NCBI GenBank assembly: GCA_037367405.1
Contig: JAZKJV010003374.1
Span: forward strand, 1 to 64,000
DNA: 64,000 bases
Origin: Ottelia alismoides
Taxonomy: Eukaryota; Streptophyta; Magnoliopsida; Alismatales; Hydrocharitaceae
Direction of reading: 5' to 3'
Positions 11,475 to 23,001 of this stretch are shown here, piece after piece (within the stretch, counting starts at the first letter, position 1; each line of letters starts with the position of its first letter). A model generated the notes under the pieces. That model saw only the letters and a list, made by a program, of their open reading frames with translations. It made no database searches and was not told the DNA's origin. A program made the position numbers and the translations under genes.

Positions 11475-12180
11475 ATGTCGCATAGAAGTTTGTGTCCAGT
11501 AGGTTGTACGTACTGAAATATTTTGGAAAATTTATTGACAAAAAAATACCTGTTCATGCAAGACAAATCATCCATCATTTGATAGATGGTTAGATAATGC
11601 TACATTCACTAACTATTAATGTTCAAATATCTAATTAATTTATGCTCATAAGAACATGCAATTGTGTATGTGATTATAGATGCATTTTCCACATATCCAT
11701 GTGTTTATATATATAAATAATTAATATCCCCTTTCTTTGTATATAATTTGACTTATTGGTTGTATAGAAATCATCACTCCTCCTTGGAGGAGGAGGATGC
11801 AAACTCAACATGTAATTGCTCCTCGGATGATAGATTGTGATGAGTACACCTATAAGGAGCTGAGGAAAGGAGATATCAAATGATTATGGAAAAAAAACAC
11901 CCAACAAAAAAGGTAATAAACGCCTGGACAACAGTTCTTTTTTCCATCCATTATATCAAGATATTGATGCAATGCCAATCTATTGGGCCTGAGGAAGCAG
12001 ACGACTATATGGAGAAGTATATTACTCCTTTTTTTTCTTTAAGTAAATTAAAAAAAGACCTTAATTATTTCTCAATTTCCAATTACGAACTTTATATTTA
12101 AAATACAATAAAGACGACACTAAACTTTTTACTCTAAGATTTAATGTCAACATCGAAGCAGCTTAAGAATACCTGAGAGA
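11475..12180. other. Copy-1-specific insertion of about 0.7 kb, unidentified
   Basis: Copy 2 runs from CAGATTTTTTTGT (57585) into the TGTAACTTGAA...TTCA segment within about 30 bp. In copy 1 the same two anchors are about 0.7 kb apart. The inserted DNA is AT-rich, with a small frame at 11880-12101 (contains IGPEEADDYMEKYI) that I do not recognise. No clear terminal repeats or target duplication. Confidence 0.5.
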
Positions 12181-12775
12181 TCCTTTTAAATAAACCTGTA
12201 ACTGAATTTCCATATATACAACTGGAGTTCTTTTTTAGATTCACTTTGTTAAAAAAAAAGATATATGGGAATAGGCATTTGAATTGTGGGGACCACAAGG
12301 TGCGGACTGCAACGGAATAAACAAATCGTCGTGCGTGAAAAACGTGATCGATCGAGACCACAAAAAAAACAGAGCCGCAATAGCAGAGGCAGAGACAGTT
12401 CGTCAGTACCACATATGACGTGTTGAAATGGTCAAGTCAAAGCCAAGTTAGTTGGAGAACCTGTCCATACGGGTTAGCCAGCTATGGTTGTGTCGGCTCA
12501 ATCCTCGGGTTAGGATTCTTATCCTTACGCTGAATTAGCATGACAATGACTGTGAGTATATTTATTATGTGAATATTTAAGTTCGTGTTTGTATTTCGAA
12601 ATGTTAAAAAGATATGATTATACATATTCATATTTATATCGGACTGTTTTCATCTCGTGATGCTTTAACATCACCTAATTGCGCTCTCGCTATCAAGCAT
12701 GATAATCGATGAAATCACCATTGTCAACAAGCTAACTTATAAACATGGACCGAAGTACCTTAGAAGCAACCTTTA

Positions 12776-13117
12776 GACCCCCCACTTTGGGTGGGTAACC
12801 TCTCAAAATCCACACTTTTAACCCACTAGTGGGGTCCACTCCCTTCCAACAAAAAAATATATATTATACCATCATATCATCTAAAAATCATAAAACACTC
12901 AACTTTTACTTAATATTCCAAAATTCAATACAATCACATCACAACAATTATCTACTTTTTCAAATTTCAATACAATTATATCATAATAACTATCAACTTT
13001 TTCAAATTCTAATACAATAAATCACACAAACCCTCCCAACCCTTAATCCACCAATCGAACACACAAATACAAACCCGGGTTGTCCTACCATTGATAACCC
13101 ACGAACCAAACGCACCC
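12776..13117. mobile_element. Harbinger/Tourist-like MITE, 342 bp, target duplication TTA
   Basis: Flanked by TTA at 12773-12775 and 13118-13120 and absent at the matching site of copy 2 (CCCCTTAGCAATCAC at about 58530). The inverted ends are degenerate (GACCCCCCACTTTGGGTGGGTAA versus the complement of TAACCCACGAACCAAACGCACCC). The interior has about 2.5 tandem copies of a roughly 48-bp unit built on TTCAATACAATCACATCACAAC. The same family is at 32528-32832. Confidence 0.8.
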
Positions 13118-13706
13118 TTAGCAATCACTCTAGATCAATCTTGTTCATACGCAAGCATTCACGGTCAAATGCATACACTCATTCCTGTAGTCAAATGTCA
13201 ATATCGACATTATACGAACAAAATGAGTTCATATTCTCTCTTTTTTTTAAATAAAACCATATTTCACAGCATCGTCTGCTAATAAATAAATAATGACGAA
13301 TATTATCATTGCGAAGTATTTTTTTCCCATAACTGAAACTAGCGATGGTGTTATTTTTAATTCGTTACAATAGCATTCATGTTTATATAATAACTTTTAT
13401 TCACGCTCTAATATTGTTATTTACGAATAAATACGCTGCGATGATAGACTGTGGCATCGGAATTTTAAGTTAAATATTATTTAAGCGCCATACAACGTCG
13501 TTGTTGGAAGTAAATAAAATAAAAGTTCATGGTAAGATCCTTCATCCTTGCCATTACTTTGTTAAAGAAAAACCATATCGCAGGAGATGACAATAAAAAT
13601 TTGGTAGACCTTAAGCATAAAGTTTTTTTTTTTTATAAAAACAGTTCCAATTTACGTAGACAAATGTTACGAATCTTTGGAAAATTCAGCAATAATGTAC
13701 AAACTA

Positions 13707-14032
13707 AGGGGCTGTTTAAGGGATTATTCTCTCACTCTCAAGTTTGTGACTATTTCCTTCTATGGTCCTCGGGCATGGCGGCGATTTGGACGAACCTTTT
13801 TCTCCTCCTCCTCAAGGGCCTCTCCCCTCCTGCAATCTTCCCTTCCCCCTCCACGTGTGATGGCTTCTCCATCGAGCCCCCATATTCTTCTTTTCTCGTG
13901 GTCTCTTTGTTGTGGATTTCGCTTTTGCAAGGGGTCCTTGCCCAACCGTGACCTCCGAATCTTGACTTGGAGCATCTTACCATGCCTTCAATGAAGTAGG
14001 TGGAGATAGACGTCGTCTTTTTATTCCCTCCC
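13707..14032. other. Left margin of the 17.5-kb interruption of copy 1
   Basis: Homology to copy 2 stops after ACAAACTAA (13705) and GGGGCTGTTTAAGGGATTATTC begins. The GC-rich part (13770-13960) gives overlapping frames on both strands with no recognisable domain. Together with 18952-20063 and 30654-31183 it forms about 2 kb of single-copy host DNA around the nested transposons, possibly itself a decayed element. Confidence 0.4.
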
Positions 14033-14094
14033 ACATACTACAAGAAAAACACAGTATCAACGAGCGCGGTTACACACGCCAAGTGATCGTTGTG

Positions 14095-14360
14095 TATTTG
14101 CAGTATGCTCGCCCAATGCGTTGGCGAGCACATGTGCTCTCTCCACCCGTGCATGCTACATGGCTAGACACATGCTTGAAGTTGTGAGCACTCGTGCACT
14201 CTCGATGGTCGCCTGCTAACCCTGGCAAGCACACCGCGTTCGCTCCGGTGCTCGCATGTAACCATCTTACTCGAACATGCAATGAACATTGGGAGAGCAC
14301 ATGAGCTTCTAGTGGGTGAGCACATGAGCTTCTAGTGGGCGAGCACACGTGCTCGCCCAT
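14095..14360. repeat. Left subterminal GAGCACATG palindrome cluster of the CACTA element
   Basis: Contains GGCGAGCACATGTGCTCTC, GAGCACTCGTGCACTC, TGCTCGCATG and GGCGAGCACACGTGCTCGCC, and a tandem pair of about 24 bp built on GAGCACATGAGCTTCTAGTGGG. Several are near-perfect palindromes. The mirrored cluster is at about 18545-18905. Confidence 0.75.
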
Positions 14361-14523
14361 GAAAGAACTGGAAAAAAAGTGTACATGCTCGTCAGGATTT
14401 TGAAGCCTCGTCGAACCTGTACTACCTACTCTAAATCATTACATGTATTTAAATAAATTCTCGAAGATCATACGTAAGAGATTGATTGAATATTCAGTGA
14501 TGGATATCCATGTATGCATCATA

Positions 14524-15354
14524 TGTAACACCCTAACCCCAAACATAGTACCACATGGAAAACTCACAAAGTGTGGGTGTGGTATATAACTGGTGGGGAT
14601 TACTACTTGACAACATGGGCTTAAGCATTTTGGGTGGTTGTCAACGGGTCCATTTCGGCCCGAAACCAACAAGTTGTCAGGGCTAATTTTCCTCGATAAC
14701 GGACCGGGGACCTAAGTCCGGGACGTTACAAATGGTATCAGAGCCACATTCTCTCTGATAGTGGAAAGGGCTACCCGAGAGGTGGAGCCGCCCCTACAAA
14801 GAGGTTGGAGGAAATGGGTGTGGTATATAAGTGGTGGGGATTACTACTTGACAACTTGGGCTTAAGCATTTTGGGTGGTTGTCAACGGGTCCATTTGGCC
14901 CCAAACACAACAAGTTGTCAGGGTCAGTTTTCCTCGATAACGGACCGGGGAACTAAGCCCGGGACGTTACAAATGGTATCAGAGCCAAATTCTCTCTGAT
15001 AGTGGAAAGGGCTACCCGAGAGGTGGAGCCGCCCCTACAAAGAGGTTGGAGGAAATGGCTACCCGGAACGTGCAGCCGCCACTATCACTGGGAATAAGTG
15101 ATGGGCCATGTCGCAACGAGGACGTTTCGAATATAAGTGGGGGAGGTTGTAACACCGTAACCCCAAACATAGTACCACATGGAAAACTCACAAAGTGTGG
15201 GTGTGGTATATAAGTGGTGGGGATTACTACTTGACAACTTGAGCTTAAGCATTTTGGGTGGTTGTCAACGGGTCCATTTGGACTCGAACCCAACAAGTTG
15301 TCAGGGTCAGTTTTCCTCGATAACGAACCGGGGACCTAAGTCCGGGACGTTACA
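14524..15354 (+). mobile_element. Tandemly rearranged TRIM retrotransposon, target duplication TCATA
   Basis: Two complete 207-bp LTRs (14524-14730 and 15148-15354), each TGTAACACC...GGACGTTACA, enclose a third, 5'-truncated LTR (about 14816-14971). Each of the first two LTRs is followed by an initiator-Met-tRNA primer site (TGGTATCAGAGCCA at 14733 and 14974). A polypurine tract (AAGTGGGGGAGGT) precedes the last LTR. The full internal region is only 176 bp (14972-15147) with no coding capacity, as in TRIMs, which depend on other elements' proteins. TCATA occurs at 14519-14523 and 15355-15359, so the whole LTR-int-LTR-int-LTR array inserted as one unit. Confidence 0.9.
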
Positions 15355-15359
15355 TCATA

Positions 15360-18300
15360 TCTTCTGCATCGAAGTTAATTAATAAGGAACGAATAATCAA
15401 ATATATTATCTTAAATAAAAAAAGATAATAAAAATCACAGACATTCTCTACTCTATGGAAAGCACAAAAATATTGTACATAAATAAAATATATTAAACAT
15501 CATTTAAAAGTTCATATAAATCTACAGGCATTCTCTTTTCTATTATTAAGAACAACCTAATCATTACTTCTTCTTTGTTTGAAAGATCTTTGAGATCAAT
15601 CTTTGCTTTGATTTCTTTTTCTCCTTTTCGATTTTTTAAACTATGCATGCATTCGATTTTCTTCTTTAGGATTAGTTTCTTCCTCCTCTCTCTCTTCTTC
15701 TTCGCTCTCCTCGTGATGCTCTGCTGGTCTTTGTGACCTATCATAATCTAACAAATGTAAGCAAGTAAAAAAGAAAGTGTCTATTTAGAATATACTTAAA
15801 TTACACATATATTAGTGCTTACATATATGCTGTGAAATCTTCACGTAACTTGATCACTTGGTCCACCATTAATGACATCTAAGAATCCATAATGGCGATG
15901 GTTGTTGTGATGACCGAGATTGAGAATATGATGGTTGGCCATAAGTACACTAAGAGTGTCGATGTTCCTCCACATAATATGGAGGAAGACCAACTATTGC
16001 TGCCTGTTGGCAAAATTAACTTCCCTCTCCTCCAAAGCCTATAGTCATAATTTTACACTGTATAGGCTACAACGCATACTCATTCAATCATAAAAATATT
16101 ATTTTAATATACATGTTTCCATAAGATTTTATCAAAATGGGGGTCATTGGTCTTCAGGAGTGTTTGCCACTTTTCAACATTAAGTGTCATTTATCGTTCC
16201 TGAAATTGAAATTAATTTATAAAAAATTAAATATCTAAGATAGTTTTTAATTCTGCTAATTACTTGCAACAAACCAAAAAAACACACAATCACTTCTCCC
16301 GCCTGAGATGTAGATCAATCGGAATCACCATCTTTGCCTCGATTACATGTCTTCGTCTACCATCCATCAACGTAAGATTCCCATTCCAACTTAGCAATCT
16401 AAAAATAAAATTTATATAATAAATAAATATAACATATGTTAGAAATCAACATCCATGTTTTTTATAATACTACTAAAATTAATACCAGTTCGATCCGCTT
16501 GTCGATCTAAGATATAATCTAAAACACTAGAGATTATAAATTTAAAAAAATGCCTCTTCTTGGTGCACCAAGCCGGGGGGAATCTCTCCATCTCCTCAAA
16601 ATTCATCTCCTCCAAGACCGTCTTTCTATGTGAGTTCAGTCTGGTCTTGAAAAATATGTCGCTCATTCTTTTCTCCATCGTAACTGTGAAAGCTTGACGG
16701 TAGGACTCCTCCCCTATAATAAAAGCAAAATGATACCTACCTTGCAAAACTACAAATAAACACCAGGTTACAGAATATATATAAGAATAAATTACCTTGT
16801 GAATTAAAAATTCTTATAAAAAATAAGCCGAACAACCTCTCTTGCTCAACAAAGGGAATGCGACACAATTGAAATTCTGTGCAAGTCGTGTGCGTCTTGA
16901 TAATATTCTTTATTTCTTGAGCAACCTTACTGCTATTCAAAAAATCCCTACATAAATGAGAATTATATTATATATCTATATGGATGAAATATTTAATAAA
17001 ATTTAAATTACGAATGATTATGAGAATGCACCTGCAAAATTATTGGGATTGTACCCACAAAAAAATCTTCCATCTGCACACATCAAAATCCACAACTATT
17101 AGACAGGGATAACTCATCACGAAGTGAGTCAAATAGTTTTGTGAAAAAAATATAAAACTTTGAAAGCGATGAAATCTTCCAATGTATTGCACACATCTCC
17201 TTTTGTGCAGAATCACGCACCACCCGGTGCGGAGTTTAACGCGCTGTCTGTAAGCTTTTGTACGATTTCATAGTAATTTAACATTTTTATCTGACTAACT
17301 AACAAACTACAGTGAATGTGGCATATTAAATCACATTATTTAAACTTTAATGTGACACATAATCATAAGTGCGCTATTTACTTATAAAAAATGGGAGGCA
17401 CGCTGCCTCAATAAAAATAAATTTATAAATTATAGCTAAGATTATTTCATATTTTAATATATTTTTATACTAAATTATTTTCAATATAAAATATCAATGT
17501 GTTAATTACTTTTATTACTTAAATAAAATATAATTAATTTTTTTATTTTACAAGAATTCATAATATTTTTTAACATTATAATGTAAAAAGTAAGGAACTG
17601 TATTTATTATTATTTCGTATTTTAATATATTACAATATTTACTTGAATAAGAATAATGAACAATTTAAATGTATTTTAATATCTAATTACACAGTATAAT
17701 CATAACTTTTTACACTATTTTTACAATGATAGTTTAATATCAAATTATTGTAGTGTAATTTTTGTAAGGAATATTTTGTATTAATTATTATTATTCTCAT
17801 ATTTTACACTGATATGTAATTGTTTTTAATAGTTTTTTTAATAATATTTGGAATTAAATAGTAGTATTGTAAAATTTTATAATGGAGGAATATCCTTACG
17901 TTTAATTAAATTTTCATTATTCCTTTTATTACTTAATATGTATTGTAGTTTATATATTTCAAATAATAGAAAATATATCTTAACTGCTATCATCTTAACA
18001 CACCTTAATTTCATATACAATCTCTCATATGTATCCTCTCTACAGAATATCCAAACATATACAGCTCTCTCGACAACAATTCTACCAAAATAACTGTATT
18101 CTCATGCTAAAAGAAACCAAATTGACAACTAACTCCTATGATATACCTTTAGTTAATAATATTTAATGAAGCACAATCATGACATGGTAGTACTATATCC
18201 TACATTTATTCATTCTTTATCATCAATCAGGTACTCCAACGACCACTAAAATGACACTCCTATTTAATTTCCCAATATCTTTTACAATTCTAAACAAGAT

Positions 18301-18540
18301 ACTAGTTGTGATATTTCATCATACACCTTTCATGCTTGAACAATTTCATCTATACTATACTACAATCACTAATCCAATAATAAATACATATTAGTCTACT
18401 ACAAATAATACATACATAAACAACAATTTTATGCATTGAAAACACGATTATTGTATCAAAAATCTTGAATACCTAAAACATGAGTATAGAACAATAAAAT
18501 AAAATAAAATAACAAAAACAAAGAGAGTGGATATAGGGAA
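15360..18540. other. AT-rich interior of the CACTA element, no gene recognised
   Basis: Very AT-rich from about 16960 to 18480. Minus-strand frames at 15493-15744 (Lys-rich) and 16439-16747 are the only ones that look other than random, and neither is recognised. It may be the remnant of a deleted transposase region. Confidence 0.4.
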
Positions 18541-18544
18541 ATAC

Positions 18545-18905
18545 CTCAAAGAAGATGTGCACATGGTCAAAGAGGCAAGTGTTAGCTGTTGAAGGGAGTG
18601 CACATGGTGGAAGGGTCGTTGGAGAGGAAATGTCTTGGAAGGTTTTGTTTACAGACGTGGGCGAGCACATCATGTGCATGCCAAAGTGATCGTCCGTCAA
18701 AATTATCATGCCATGTGCTTCCGCGTCGAAATTCAACTGGGCGGACACAATGGGAGAGCATGCTGTAGACTATGTGTTCATCCATTTGAATTACGAGGTG
18801 CCAACGTTAACTAGATCTGAATTACAAAGGGACGACGGAACGTGCGAGCATCGTTGTTGGCCATGTGCTCACCTGGACTTGGACGAGCACATGTGCTTGC
18901 CCGTC
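18545..18905. repeat. Right subterminal GAGCACATG cluster of the CACTA element
   Basis: Contains GGGCGAGCACATCATGTGC, GGGAGAGCATGC, CCATGTGCTCACC and GACGAGCACATGTGCTTGCCC. Mirrors the left cluster and ends about 45 bp from the terminal inverted repeat. Confidence 0.7.
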
Positions 18906-18951
18906 CCTCGAAAGATTGTACTAGCCATATCACCTTTTTCTTGTAGTGACA

Positions 18952-20063
18952 GGCTTTGGTGAGATGGTGTCTATGAGAAGGTTTGTTTTTTATTCTCCAT
19001 GGTGTCGGATATGGAATTTAGGATTTTTGTGTGTGGAAAAAATCCCTATAAAAGGGCCCTTAGGTCGGCCTTTGCCCACACCTCACGCACACTTGCTAAG
19101 CTCTTCATGCTTTGTTGTTGCTTCCTCATTTTTTCCTCTTTGTGGGATTACTGGATTACGAGGTAAACATATGAAATTTATTCTGTCAAACTCGATTTCA
19201 TGCGATTGATTTGTTGTTCATGCGATTGATCAATCCATATGTTCATGCTCCCGATGAAATGCTAATGTTCTGTTGTTGCATATGTTCATGCTTTGTTGTT
19301 GCATTAGTGATTTGTTGCTGGATTAGTGTTCTATAATACCCAATGCTAATGTTCTATTGGATCGAAGTTATGTTGGTATAATGTTGATGTTCTATCATAC
19401 CTGATGTTGCTGATGGATTAGTGATTTGTTGTTGGATTAGTGTTCTATCATACCTGATTAATGCTCTATTGTTGGATTACTGCTTTGCTGTTGAATTGAA
19501 GTTGTATCATAATGTCGCGATGGTTGTTGTTTAGATTTTTGCTCAATCCACGCATGTTTGTTTGAGCATAGATTTATCTCCCGATGTGTTCTTGCGATTT
19601 ATCAATCCATATGGTCATGTTATTCTGTTGGAATAATGCTTTACTGCTAGATTATTGTTCTATCCTACCTGATGTTAATGATATATTGTATCGAAGTTAT
19701 GTTAGTATAATGTTAATGTTACATGATCTTGTTGTTATTGCTTTGATGTTGGATTAAGGTTATATCATAACATATTAATGCTCTGTTGTTTGATTAGTGC
19801 TTTGTTTGTTGGATTAAGGATGTCTCATACATGTTGAGATGCTTGTTGCTTAGATTTTTGCTCAGTCCATGCGTTCTTCTGGCAATAATATATATTTAGG
19901 CATTTGATATGTATTTCAGCAGCAGATATATGGTTATCACATCTATCCTAATTAGTTTGGGTCTGATCTCCTATCGCATAGTGCTCTTTAAATTCACCCC
20001 TATCATATGAATAATTAGGTTCCTATATTCCACTGATACATGTTTGAATGGATTTGTTTGATT
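18952..20063. other. Host DNA between the CACTA and gypsy elements; reiterated GTTGGATTA words
   Basis: A TATAAAAGGGCCC box at about 19048 precedes a T/G-rich stretch (19200-19870) with irregular copies of TTGTTGTTGGATTAGTG, GTTCTATCATACCTGATG and GATCGAAGTTATGTTgGTATAATG. The pattern looks like a decayed tandem repeat or a transposon 5' region. No gene. Confidence 0.4.
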
Positions 20064-20068
20064 GCACC

Positions 20069-22951
20069 TGTCACGACCCGACCCGCTAATCGAGACGAGG
20101 GCGACATTTAATTGCTTGATAATCTTAATCATAATTAGCATGTCTATAAAAAAATTCGACAACAGTTCCTCTATATAATGGACTCCCAAGCGCTACCCTG
20201 TACCTGAAAATTTCATATAAAACTTTTCATATCAAAACCACAAAAATTTCTAACACAACCACCCACGTCATAATCCACATTCACATCACCAAACACATTT
20301 ACATTGTTCCTTATGTACAACCATCATCTACTACCAAGTTTCAATACAAGTCTTTCTGTTTCACAAAATACCACGTACCAACCATTTTACCTGAAGAGCC
20401 CAAAAACTTTGCTGCAATATCACAAAATGGAGTAAAGGTCCCCACAGTCAGCAAACGATCTAATTTCTTCACGCATCCTACAGCTCCTTCTCAGGTGTAT
20501 CTGTAATTAGTATTTAATAATAGAGGGTTGAGTCTAAACTCAAAATGAGCTTAGACCCAGCGAGTGGGTCTCAAGCACTTAGTACGAAAATATATTGACT
20601 ATTTAGAAAATAACTTTGCTGGCTAGTCGGAATAAAATGTAATGCTGTAATAGGGAAATTTCATTAAAAAAATGAAGCTTTGCGAAAAAAATGATGTGGC
20701 ACAGAGATTGAAATATCAAACTGACAAACTGAAATTAATATACTATATGGCTGTTGAAAATCTTGTGGAAATGAAATTTTCTATTTTTCAGCTGTTATAA
20801 CAACACCACTGTGGCTAACATACTACGTCCATGAACACTGAAACAAACTAAGTCATACGCGTAGACAACCCCAAAGGCTAAAGAACACTCTGCATACGGC
20901 CCAAAGCTTACGTGTATACAAAATGCGGACCCAAAGTCCTCTGAATCATATCTGACGGTTGCCATATCTGATGGCATGTTTCAGGGTCATTTCTGATGAT
21001 GTCACCATATCTGATGGCGAGCTCATGACCATGTCTGAGAGCTACTGTGGTGGTCATTATTTCTGACATATTTTTTTCCATAGCAATATAACTGTAAGCT
21101 GAGAAATTTATGATCTCTGAATCACATCATGATACTGAACTTATTTGTATTTATCTGAAAACTTCTTTAGTATTAAACGGTAATTGAATATTGGAACATA
21201 AAACTAAGCTTTTCTACAATACAATAAGATTGCATACAATATCGACTTTACGAAACTGCCATCATATTGGACAAAACAAACTTATCTGATTATCAAACTA
21301 GACTATAAATGTATAATAGCATAGTTAAAAGGCATCCGAAACTATAATATTGCAGGGTATCTATGAAAATAGGGTTATATATTAAAATAGGCTTGAAACC
21401 ACTCACCTGGTGTTTGCATGTGAAAAAAATAGGCTTTATATTTAAGATTGACCACCTCCTTATCTCTAGTAACTGGATCATCGAACAATCATTCTGTTTA
21501 ACATTATAGTTCCATGGTCAATACACAAGTAGCATTCAAAACTCATGCAACTAGTTGAAGGCAGAACCTTCCCAATAACTTGTACGTATATTTTATACCA
21601 TATATATACCGAATATGCATATATACCAGTATCCGTGTGTGAATATTGCATTCCCCATCAGGACAACCTATCGAAACTAACTGTTGTGTCACCTGTTAAT
21701 GTTGGGTTATATATTTCATTATGGCATCTTTAGTTCATCACATATAGATCAAGTAGTATATATATACCATGTTGATTCAAAACCTACAGGTTATATTTCT
21801 ATTCACCTAATCATGAAATTAAAGGGTCCAAAAGGGAAAAGGTTTATATAAGGTTCCAGGTACAAATAGTTGAGATTGGAGGTATGTTGGACCCCACTAA
21901 CTATTGTAGTTGATACCTACTTCTATACGGTCTAAGATATGCTTAAGACTTAGAATTGCCAACTAAGAATTTGATGATAGATCTCAACTCTGGAGAGAAA
22001 AAATATGAAAGAATTACCTATTCCAAATCCCCTATATCCTTCTGCAACAAAGATATGCCCTATCTCGCTCCTTCTAAGAGCAGACCTCCACTTCGTTTTT
22101 TTTGGCCCAGAAGAGAAAGTTTGTATTCGAAAGAGATAAACTTTTAGGAACTCAGATAAATATATAGAGAGTGATGTCGGTAAAGAAGGATAAAGGAATA
22201 AAAGCCACCGACAAAAAAAACAGATGTGCATAGAGCACTAATCAAACCCACTCACGTACTTCTCCAATTCCCCTATTTTTTATTTTTTTGACTTTACATG
22301 CAATTTACCCCTATGAACACACCTATTAAGTATACATACAATTATTAATATCTTTTAAGATCAAGGTTATTTTAATTAAGATCTGAAACATTCTCACCCC
22401 ATTTAGTTTTTAATTTGAATCTTATACTCTTATTAAATCCATAGTATCAACCCATGTAAGGTGACTTTGACATACCATGAAATCATGCAATCTTAACCTG
22501 ATCTACGATAATAACAATAATTTAGATTGAATCATCTAATCCGTGTATATATATATATGACATTGTATAACAATTACAGCTATATAGATCACACATAGGA
22601 GTGGTACCTGGACTATGATACCTTCGACAGAACCAGGGCATGGGTTACTCGACGAGAATCATTTCTCACAGTTATATCGAAAACTTTGATTATAATTCCT
22701 TTTAAAGGCTTAAATCATGCACGGTTAATTTCAAAGTAATTTGATAATTACGCCAATCATACCCATTATCACGTACTTGTTATGAATCTATTTAACAATG
22801 GACGTTAATTTCTGACCACAAATAATATCGATGGATACTCACTCACTTGGTTAATATACTCCAATTATGATATTCATATATGTATCTATTCATTAGCATT
22901 TATACTTAATCTACCTGCTATTAAAATAATTTATCCAATGTGAATGTCACA
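20069..22951 (-). repeat. 3' LTR of the gypsy element
   Basis: TGTCACGACCCGACCC...GAATGTCACA as read on the + strand, 2883 bp, nearly identical to 27767-30648. Differences include a longer (TA)n run at about 22545. It contains a small cluster of ATCTGATGG-like words at 20945-21065. Confidence 0.95.
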
Positions 22952-22965
22952 ACACTCCCCTACTT
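22952..22965 (-). other. Polypurine tract of the gypsy element
   Basis: Read on the minus strand as AAGTAGGGGAGTGT directly beside the 3' LTR, the plus-strand primer site of LTR retroelements. The palindromic AAATTTCGAGGACGAAATTT box lies just upstream (22972-22991). Confidence 0.8.
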
Positions 22966-23001
22966 AAAATAAATTTCGTCCTCGAAATTTACATACCTCA
23001 G

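Larger units (their letters stand above)
10480..13706 (+). repeat. Segmental duplication, copy 1 left part (RING side)
   Basis: Collinear with 56575-60820. Matches start in the RING promoter (CCTAATT...GGAGTC...TTGGATT...TTATAAATAT) and pass through the RING gene. They resume at 12180-12775 (GTGCGG...AAATAAACAAATCGT; GTCAAAGCCAAG), then 13118-13290 (CCCTTAGCAATCAC; GCAAGCATTCACGGTCAA) and 13430-13706 (GACTGTGGCATCGGAATTT; CGAATCTTTGGAA). It is interrupted by private insertions at about 11475-12180 and 12776-13117. Confidence 0.85.
14036..18948. mobile_element. Non-autonomous CACTA (En/Spm) transposon, 4.9 kb, target duplication ACA
   Basis: The left end reads TACTACAAGAAAAA (first base differs from the usual C) and the right end is the complement of CACTACAAGAAAAAGG. 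ACA flanks both sides (14033-14035, 18949-18951). Both subterminal regions carry clusters of GAGCACATG / CATGTGCTC words, the arrangement that binds TNPA-type protein in this superfamily. No transposase-like frame is visible; the interior (15360-18450) is very AT-rich. A frame on the minus strand at 16439-16747 (contains FEEMERFPPAWCTKKRHFF) is unrecognised. A TRIM retrotransposon is inserted at 14524-15354. Confidence 0.85.

Noticed and set aside
14095..14360. Regularly spaced short repeats considered as a CRISPR array
   Set aside because: Irregular spacing, palindromic words and position just inside CACTA ends identify subterminal transposon repeats.
14733..14987. TGGTATCAGAGCC strings suggesting tRNA genes
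   Set aside because: They are retrotransposon primer-binding sites next to LTR ends; no cloverleaf sequence is present.
20795..20977. 60-codon minus-strand frame found identically in both gypsy LTRs (also 28493-28675)
   Set aside because: Identical because the LTRs are near-identical; no recognisable domain and no reason to think it is translated.
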